DNA of 64,000 nucleotides from Secundilactobacillus pentosiphilus (GTDB lineage: Bacteria > Bacillota > Bacilli > Lactobacillales > Lactobacillaceae): assembly GCF_002217985.1 (NCBI RefSeq), contig NZ_BCMI01000010.1, positions 1 through 64,000 of the forward strand. Direction: 5' to 3'. This document shows, piece after piece, positions 58,735 to 64,000 of this stretch; the first letter of the stretch is position 1, and the number at the start of each line of letters is the position of its first letter. Under the pieces are notes generated by a model. That model was not told where the DNA came from, ran no database searches, and saw only the letters and a list, made by a program, of their open reading frames with translations. The translations under genes were made by a program, and so were the position numbers.

Positions 58735-61203
58735 ATGGGCAAAAAGCGAATTTACGAATTAGCTAAAGAACTCAACGTCTCAAGTAAAGCCGTTCTTGAT
58801 AAGGCTCAAGAAAAGGGCTTTGACGTCAAAAATCATATGTCATCATTAGGAAGTAACGAGGAACGTCAATTGCGAGAAACTTTTTCAAATAAGGGTAGTA
58901 AAACGACTACCGGTAATAAGAACCAGTCGGGTCAGGCTAAGCCAGCGCATTCCACACAGTCTGCCAAGCCGGCCCAAAACCATGACCATCGTCAAAATAC
59001 TGGTAGCAGCCAAACGGCACATAACCGGTCGCAGTCTAACAGCAGCAACCATTCAAATGGGCAGAACCATGCCAATGCTAGCCATAGTCAGTCCAGCAAC
59101 CGAAACCAATCGACTAACCACAGCCAGTCTACTAATCGCGGGCAGTCTAATAACCGCTCGCAATCAAGTAATAACAACCGGTCACAGTCAAGCAACAATA
59201 ACCGCAGTCAAAACAGCAATCATTCACAAAATAACGGCAACAGCAACAATGCCAACCGTGGCGGATCAGGTCGTTTTGGCGGCAGTTTAAACAGCGGTAA
59301 TGGCCGTAACAGCCGGAATAATCGCAATAACCGGAACAATAACCGCCGTCGCAACAATTTTGCTAAGAAGTACAGCAAGAAGAACCAACGAATCAAGGAA
59401 ACCAATCACCAAAAGGGTGCCCCTGAACGTAAGAATAAGGCTCTGCCAGACACGTTGGTCTACCAAGTTGGGATGAACGCCCAAGATCTTGGTAAGATTC
59501 TGCACCGTGAACCAGCTGAAATTGTTAAGAAGCTGTTTATGCTGGGTGTCATGGCTAACCAAAACCAGTCGCTGGATAAGGATACCATTGAAATCTTAGC
59601 GGCTGATTACGGGATTGACGCTAAGGAGAAGGTCGAAGTTGATGTTGCCGATATTGATAAGACTTTTGAAGAAGAGTCTAAGAATACCGATCACCTTGAA
59701 TCCCGGCCGCCGGTTGTTACCATCATGGGTCACGTTGACCATGGTAAGACAACACTGCTTGACCATTTGCGTCATTCTCACATCACTGCTGGTGAAGCCG
59801 GCGGGATCACTCAAGCCATTGGTGCTTACCAAGTCAAGCATAAGGGTAAGACGATTACCTTCCTGGATACCCCAGGACACGCGGCCTTCACCGAAATGCG
59901 GGCTCGTGGTGCTGACATAACCGATATCACGATTTTGGTGGTTGCTGCTGACGATGGTGTGATGCCTCAAACCATTGAAGCCATTCACCATGCGCAGGCC
60001 GCTAAGACACCAATTATCGTGGCCGTTAACAAGATCGATAAGCCAGGCGCTAACCCGAACCACGTCATGGAACAGCTGACTGAATACGGTCTGATTCCTG
60101 AAGACTGGGGCGGCGACACGATCTTTGTCCAAATTTCAGCTAAGTTCGGTAAGAACATTGACGAACTCTTGGATATGATCCTGTTACAATCCGAAGTGAT
60201 GGAATTAAAGGCTAACCCACAGCAACACGCTGCGGGCTCAGTGATCGAAGCTAAGCTGGATCAAGGTAAGGGTTCCGTTGCAACCTTACTGATTCAACAA
60301 GGGACCATGCATACTGGTGATCCAATCGTGGTTGGGAATACCTTTGGTAAAGTTCGGACCATGGAAAACGAAAATGGCAAGGAAATTAAAAAAGCCCTGC
60401 CTTCCACGCCAGTTGAAATTACCGGGTTAAGTGACGTACCGGAAGCCGGTGATCGCTTCGTTGTCTTCGACGACGAAAAGACCGCTCGTGCCGCCGGTGA
60501 AGAACGTGCCAAGAACGCTTTGATGGAAGAACGTCGCAGTAAGAACACAGTGACCCTTGATAACCTCTTTGATACGATGAAAGAAGGGGAAATGAAGGAA
60601 GTTGATGTCATTATTAAGGCTGACGTCCAAGGTTCCGTTGAAGCACTGGCTAACAGCTTGAAGAAGATCGAAGTTGAAGGTGTGCGGGTCAACATTATCC
60701 ATACCGCCGTTGGTGCCATTAACGAAAGTGATGTTACCTTGGCTGAAGCAAGTAACGCGATCATCATCGGGTTTAACGTACGGCCAACACCGCAAGCCAA
60801 ATCACAAGCTGACCAAGACAACGTGGACATTCGTTTGCACCGGGTGATCTATAACGCTATCGATGAAATCGAACACGCCATGAAGGGTAAGCTGGAACCA
60901 ACGTATAAAGAAGAAGTCATCGGTGAAGTTGAAGTTCGGGACATCTTCAAAGCTTCTAAAGTTGGCACGATTGCCGGCGGAATGGTGACTGATGGTCATA
61001 TTTCAAGGGACAGCAAGGTTCGTTTGATCCGTGATTCAGTGGTCGTTTACGAAGGCGAATTAGGCAGTCTGAAGCGCTTTAAGGATGACGTTAATGACGT
61101 TAAGCAGGGTCATGAATTAGGCTTGACCATTGAAAACTACAACGACATTAAAGTCGGCGATGTGATTGAAGCTTATGTAATGAAGGAAATCCCAATAGAA
61201 TAG
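58735..61203 (+). CDS. infB: Translation initiation factor IF-2
   Basis: 822 residues. The N-terminal helical domain ([20 protein letters not shown]) is followed by an unusual ~160-residue low-complexity stretch (about 50-215) dominated by Asn, Ser, Gln, His and then Arg, with repeated SQSSNNNR-type units. Then comes the second IF2_N domain ([20 protein letters not shown]) and the G domain with [17 protein letters not shown] and NKIDKPGAN, plus domains II-IV. It brings initiator tRNA to the 30S subunit. The length is normal; only the linker is odd. Confidence 0.98.
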   Translation: MGKKRIYELAKELNVSSKAVLDKAQEKGFDVKNHMSSLGSNEERQLRETFSNKGSKTTTGNKNQSGQAKPAHSTQSAKPAQNHDHRQNTGSSQTAHNRSQSNSSNHSNGQNHANASHSQSSNRNQSTNHSQSTNRGQSNNRSQSSNNNRSQSSNNNRSQNSNHSQNNGNSNNANRGGSGRFGGSLNSGNGRNSRNNRNNRNNNRRRNNFAKKYSKKNQRIKETNHQKGAPERKNKALPDTLVYQVGMNAQDLGKILHREPAEIVKKLFMLGVMANQNQSLDKDTIEILAADYGIDAKEKVEVDVADIDKTFEEESKNTDHLESRPPVVTIMGHVDHGKTTLLDHLRHSHITAGEAGGITQAIGAYQVKHKGKTITFLDTPGHAAFTEMRARGADITDITILVVAADDGVMPQTIEAIHHAQAAKTPIIVAVNKIDKPGANPNHVMEQLTEYGLIPEDWGGDTIFVQISAKFGKNIDELLDMILLQSEVMELKANPQQHAAGSVIEAKLDQGKGSVATLLIQQGTMHTGDPIVVGNTFGKVRTMENENGKEIKKALPSTPVEITGLSDVPEAGDRFVVFDDEKTARAAGEERAKNALMEERRSKNTVTLDNLFDTMKEGEMKEVDVIIKADVQGSVEALANSLKKIEVEGVRVNIIHTAVGAINESDVTLAEASNAIIIGFNVRPTPQAKSQADQDNVDIRLHRVIYNAIDEIEHAMKGKLEPTYKEEVIGEVEVRDIFKASKVGTIAGGMVTDGHISRDSKVRLIRDSVVVYEGELGSLKRFKDDVNDVKQGHELGLTIENYNDIKVGDVIEAYVMKEIPIE

Positions 61204-61226
61204 AGAACTAACGAGGTGTTAGATAT

Positions 61227-61586
61227 ATGGCACATTATCGTCAAGGACGGCTTGAACAAGAAATTCAGCGCGAAGTTAACGATATCTTGTTAAAGCGGGT
61301 TCGTGATCCACGGGTACAGGACGTCACTGTTACTGGTGTTGTTGTTACCGGGGATTATCAGCAAGCCACGATTTATTACAGTATCTTGTCTGATAAGGCC
61401 TCTGATGGTGAAAAAACTGCCCAGGGATTAACCAAAGCAACGGGTTTGATTCGTAGCGAGTTAGGTTCCCGCCTGAATATTTTCAAGGTACCAGAGCTAA
61501 CATTCGAACGTGATGAATCCGTTCAATATGGGAGTCGGATCGATCAGCTGCTCAATAAGCTGCACCGTGAAGATTCTAATCTATAA
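61227..61586 (+). CDS. rbfA: Ribosome-binding factor A
   Basis: 119 residues, KH-like fold: [40 protein letters not shown] and the end [17 protein letters not shown]. It acts in 30S maturation (16S rRNA 5' end). Last gene of the operon before a terminator. Confidence 0.97.
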   Translation: MAHYRQGRLEQEIQREVNDILLKRVRDPRVQDVTVTGVVVTGDYQQATIYYSILSDKASDGEKTAQGLTKATGLIRSELGSRLNIFKVPELTFERDESVQYGSRIDQLLNKLHREDSNL

Positions 61587-61589
61587 GTT

Positions 61590-61629
61590 AAAAAAGTCGT
61601 CTACAGAAATTTCTGTGGACGGCTTTTTT
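61590..61629 (+). terminator. Terminator after rbfA
   Basis: AAAAAAG...CTTTTTT with inner ACAGAAATTTCTGT; a strong stem of about 19 bp with two mismatches. Confidence 0.92.
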
Positions 61630-61637
61630 CGTGTCGT

Positions 61638-61661
61638 TATCACGTCTACACGTGATATAAT
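61638..61661 (+). promoter_or_regulatory. truB promoter -10 with overlapping dyad
   Basis: The -10 TATAAT (61656-61661) is overlapped by a perfect inverted repeat TATCACGT-CTAC-ACGTGATA (61638-61657). No good -35 is seen at 17 bases, so the promoter may need an activator, or the dyad may be a repressor site. The binding protein is unknown. Confidence 0.5.
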
Positions 61662-61700
61662 AGCAAAGTTAGACAGTTTATACGAAACGGAGCGGTCACA

Positions 61701-62600
61701 ATGGATGGCATTATTCCACTATATAAAGAGCGCGGCATGACAAGTCATGACTGCGTGAATCATGTACGTAAGATCGTCCACATGAAAAAGGTCGGGCATT
61801 CTGGCACGTTGGATCCTAACGTGGATGGCGTCTTGCCGATTTGTGTGGGCAGCGCAACGAAGGTGGTCGATTATTTGATGACCCACCAAAAAGTATACCG
61901 TGGCAGTGTGACCTTAGGGTTTGCTACCGAAACGGAGGATTTAGACGGCGCTGAAGTGAAGCGCGTTGTTATGAGTGAACCAGTTCCAGACGAAAAAATT
62001 GACGCCGTGATGGCAGGTATGGTCGGTGAACTGTCGCAGGTACCGCCGATGTACTCAGCCGTGAAGGTGAATGGTCGGAAACTCTACGAGTACGCACGTT
62101 CTGGCCAAGAAGTTGAGCGGCCCGTTCGAACCGTCACGATCAAGTCCTTTAAGCGTACCAGTGACAGTCAGTTTGATGCTGCAGCTGGTACGCAGCGCTT
62201 TGACTTTGAAGTGGCTTGTACCAAGGGGACTTACGTGCGGACCTTAGCCGTTCAAATTGGAACTGATTTAGGCCTGCCGGCTGTGATGTCATCTTTGACC
62301 CGGGTGGAATCCGGTGGTTTTACCATCAACGAAACCGTGTCCTTAGACACCCTGCGTGAGCAAGTTGCTAACGATGCCGTTGAATTTCTCTATCCCATTG
62401 ACCGGGTGCTGACCCAGTATCCCACGATTGAAATTTCAGATGAAATCTGGTCAGTTGTGAAGAACGGTGTCTGGTTATTACCTGACGAAGTGAATACGGA
62501 TGCACCAGTGATATCACTCAAGTATCAGGGACAGATCAAGTGTTTGTATCAGCGGGTTAAGGACCGCTATAAACCGTTAAAAATGTTTAGTACTAAGTAG
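61701..62600 (+). CDS. truB: tRNA pseudouridine(55) synthase
   Basis: 299 residues. TruB signature GHSGTLDPNVDGVLPICVG with the catalytic Asp (the usual Ala of DPNADG is Val here), KVYRGSVTLGFATETEDLDG and YSAVKVNGRKLYEYAR. It forms pseudouridine at U55 of all elongator tRNAs. Its C-terminal PUA-like extension is short. Followed 17 bases later by ribF. Confidence 0.96.
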   Translation: MDGIIPLYKERGMTSHDCVNHVRKIVHMKKVGHSGTLDPNVDGVLPICVGSATKVVDYLMTHQKVYRGSVTLGFATETEDLDGAEVKRVVMSEPVPDEKIDAVMAGMVGELSQVPPMYSAVKVNGRKLYEYARSGQEVERPVRTVTIKSFKRTSDSQFDAAAGTQRFDFEVACTKGTYVRTLAVQIGTDLGLPAVMSSLTRVESGGFTINETVSLDTLREQVANDAVEFLYPIDRVLTQYPTIEISDEIWSVVKNGVWLLPDEVNTDAPVISLKYQGQIKCLYQRVKDRYKPLKMFSTK

Positions 62601-62617
62601 AAAGTTGGGACAATAAT

Positions 62618-63583
62618 ATGCAAGTCATTCAAATTCATCATCCACTAACGACGGCAAAGGTTATCAATCAGCCGGTTGTTTTGGCAATGGGCTTTTTTGA
62701 CGGTGTCCATCTGGGGCATCAAGCGGTCATTAACCGGGCGCGTGCCATTGCGGATGAACGGGGGTTAGCACTGGCAATTTTGACCTATGATCATCACCCG
62801 GCACTGGTTTATCAAAAATTAAGTCCGGAGCGTAATCGTTACTTGACGGTTAACGCTAGAAAGATGGCGCTTTTCGAACAGTTGGGTGTTGACATTGTGT
62901 ATCAGGTTAACTTTGCTAGCCAGTTTGCTGACCAGACACCACAGGAATTCGTTGACAACTATTTACTGGGGTTTCATGCCAAGGTGGTGGTTGCGGGTTA
63001 CGACCATACATACGGGCCAAAGGATATTGCGACCATGGCGAACCTGCCTAAATACGCTAAGGGTCGGTTTGAAATCGTCACGGTGGGTGAAAAAGAACTG
63101 CAGGCACAAAAAATTGGTTCTTCGCGAATCCGGCGTAATTTGGATCAAGGCCACATCAGGACTGCCAACAGCTTATTTGGTTACCGCTATCAGACAACCG
63201 GAACGGTGATGCACGGTGAAGCCCGAGGGCGAACACTTGGGTTCCCTACGGCTAATATTAGTCATGATGCCAAGTACTGGCTACCAGGGATCGGGGTTTA
63301 CGTGACCCGTGTCAAAGTGAACGGTCAGTGGTACCCGGCGATGACGTCGATTGGCCGTAACGTTACTTTCGGTTCGGGCCGTCCAGTGACCGTGGAAGCA
63401 TACTTGTTAGATTTTAAGCAGGCCATTTACGGTGAAGTTGTGACCGTTGAATGGGATTATCGCCTGCGCGGTGAAATTAAATTTAATACTGCTGACGACT
63501 TAGTTCAACAATTAAAACGGGATGCGCAAAATACGGAAGCCTATTTTACAGCGCATCCCATCACCAAATTAGCACTCGAATGA
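62618..63583 (+). CDS. ribF: Bifunctional riboflavin kinase / FAD synthetase
   Basis: 321 residues. The N-terminal nucleotidyltransferase domain has GFFDGVHLGHQAVI (HxGH) and the ISSTIR-like block IGSSRIRRNLDQG. The C-terminal flavokinase domain has GRTLGFPTANI (PTAN) and VEAYLLDFKQAIYGEVV. It makes FMN, then FAD. No obvious terminator follows, so some read-through to hrcA is possible. Confidence 0.97.
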   Translation: MQVIQIHHPLTTAKVINQPVVLAMGFFDGVHLGHQAVINRARAIADERGLALAILTYDHHPALVYQKLSPERNRYLTVNARKMALFEQLGVDIVYQVNFASQFADQTPQEFVDNYLLGFHAKVVVAGYDHTYGPKDIATMANLPKYAKGRFEIVTVGEKELQAQKIGSSRIRRNLDQGHIRTANSLFGYRYQTTGTVMHGEARGRTLGFPTANISHDAKYWLPGIGVYVTRVKVNGQWYPAMTSIGRNVTFGSGRPVTVEAYLLDFKQAIYGEVVTVEWDYRLRGEIKFNTADDLVQQLKRDAQNTEAYFTAHPITKLALE

Positions 63584-63612
63584 ATTAATTGCTAAAAAAG
63601 TTGGCTGAATGC

Positions 63613-63641
63613 TTGACTTAAAAAACTGCGTTTGATACATT
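63613..63641 (+). promoter_or_regulatory. hrcA operon promoter
   Basis: TTGACT (63613-63618), 17 bases, TACATT (63636-63641), immediately upstream of the CIRCE element. Confidence 0.65.
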
Positions 63642-63652
63642 ATATATGTGTC

Positions 63653-63679
63653 TTAGCACTTGAGTAACTTGAGTGCTAA
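63653..63679 (+). promoter_or_regulatory. CIRCE element
   Basis: TTAGCACTT-N9-GAGTGCTAA, one mismatch from the consensus TTAGCACTC-N9-GAGTGCTAA. It is the operator of HrcA and controls hrcA and the grpE-dnaK-dnaJ genes expected beyond the window. Confidence 0.97.
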
Positions 63680-63688
63680 AAAGAGGTG

Positions 63689-64000
63689 ATGATCACGTTA
63701 ACGGACAGACAGAATATGATTTTAAAGGCAATTGTTCGTGACTATACGAGCAGTGGCGTTCCTGTGGGTTCCAAGGCGCTAGCGGCACAGTTACCGATGC
63801 ATGTGAGTTCAGCAACGGTACGTAACGAAATGGCTGCTTTGGAAGAGCTGGGGCTGATTGCGAAGACCCACTCTTCATCCGGTCGAATTCCTTCAGTGAA
63901 GGGATATCGCTATTACGTGGATCACTTGGTTCAGCCGGATCCGATCAAAGCCAATGACATTGATATCATCAAGTCTTCACTTGAAGGTCAATTTCTGAAA
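63689..64000 (+). CDS. hrcA: Heat-inducible repressor HrcA, partial
   Basis: The first 104 codons are present, open to the window edge. The N-terminal winged helix is clear: [60 protein letters not shown], then [18 protein letters not shown]. The ATG at 63689 gives [13 protein letters not shown] lies only two bases before it, and neither it nor the preceding GTG is ideally spaced, so the exact start is uncertain. HrcA represses chaperone genes through CIRCE, here 10 bases upstream, so it is autoregulated. Confidence 0.95.
   Translation, partial: MITLTDRQNMILKAIVRDYTSSGVPVGSKALAAQLPMHVSSATVRNEMAALEELGLIAKTHSSSGRIPSVKGYRYYVDHLVQPDPIKANDIDIIKSSLEGQFLK

Noticed and set aside
58980-59300. Repeats in infB as a possible CRISPR-like array
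   Set aside because: The repeats are short, in-frame codon repeats of a low-complexity protein linker, without spacers.

Overview
The window is low-to-mid GC Firmicute DNA and reads as a Lactobacillaceae chromosome, probably a relative of the Levilactobacillus/Secundilactobacillus/Lentilactobacillus group. This rests on the gene order rpsB-tsf-pyrH-frr-uppS-cdsA-rseP-proS-polC-rimP-nusA-ylxR-ylxQ-infB-rbfA-truB-ribF-hrcA, mvaS beside lexA, a D-lactate dehydrogenase, a sufCDSUB operon, strong AGGAGG ribosome binding sites and frequent TTG/GTG starts. The genus call is inference. No rRNA, no complete tRNA and no CRISPR array was seen.

Region 1 (1-2640) is AT-rich accessory DNA. It holds a terminator, four copies of a TGYGCACCA-type motif, a 56-residue basic protein of phage/mobile-element type, decayed coding fragments and an orphan membrane protein. 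It looks like the worn end of an integrated element. Region 2 (2640-11950) is a metabolic and stress patchwork: SDR and zinc-type alcohol dehydrogenases, a TetR regulator, a frameshifted aldo/keto reductase, a CadD-type exporter with an ArsR sensor carrying a CzrA-like metal site, UspA, a zinc-ribbon/DUF805 pair, a secreted GH25 lysozyme and an HPr paralogue that lacks His15 but keeps Ser46.

Region 3 (11950-13300) is a solo TnpB element of the IS200/IS605 type, directly upstream of mvaS. Region 4 (13384-24610) holds mvaS, lexA, ynzC, yneF, a heterodimeric ABC exporter, plsC, a tRNA methyltransferase overlapping a GIY-YIG gene, ldhD, and an amidohydrolase-type decarboxylase with its TetR gene. 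Region 5 (24690-32810) is metal and Fe-S supply: feoA-feoB-FeoB-associated protein on the minus strand, divergent from sufCDSUB, which is followed by an unusual duplicated hairpin repeat.

Region 6 (32900-43170) holds a small cupin, an AI-2E family permease, a MarR-controlled second heterodimeric ABC exporter with two operator-like repeats, a degraded gene, a GNAT protein, a sugar O-acetyltransferase, a multicopper oxidase divergent from a Met-rich mini-membrane protein, and a HAD phosphatase. Region 7 (43250-64000) is the conserved translation/envelope/replication cluster. Its notable control elements are a structured rpsB leader, a short leader ORF overlapping an attenuator in front of rimP-nusA-infB, a dyad over the truB promoter and a CIRCE element before hrcA, which runs off the window end.
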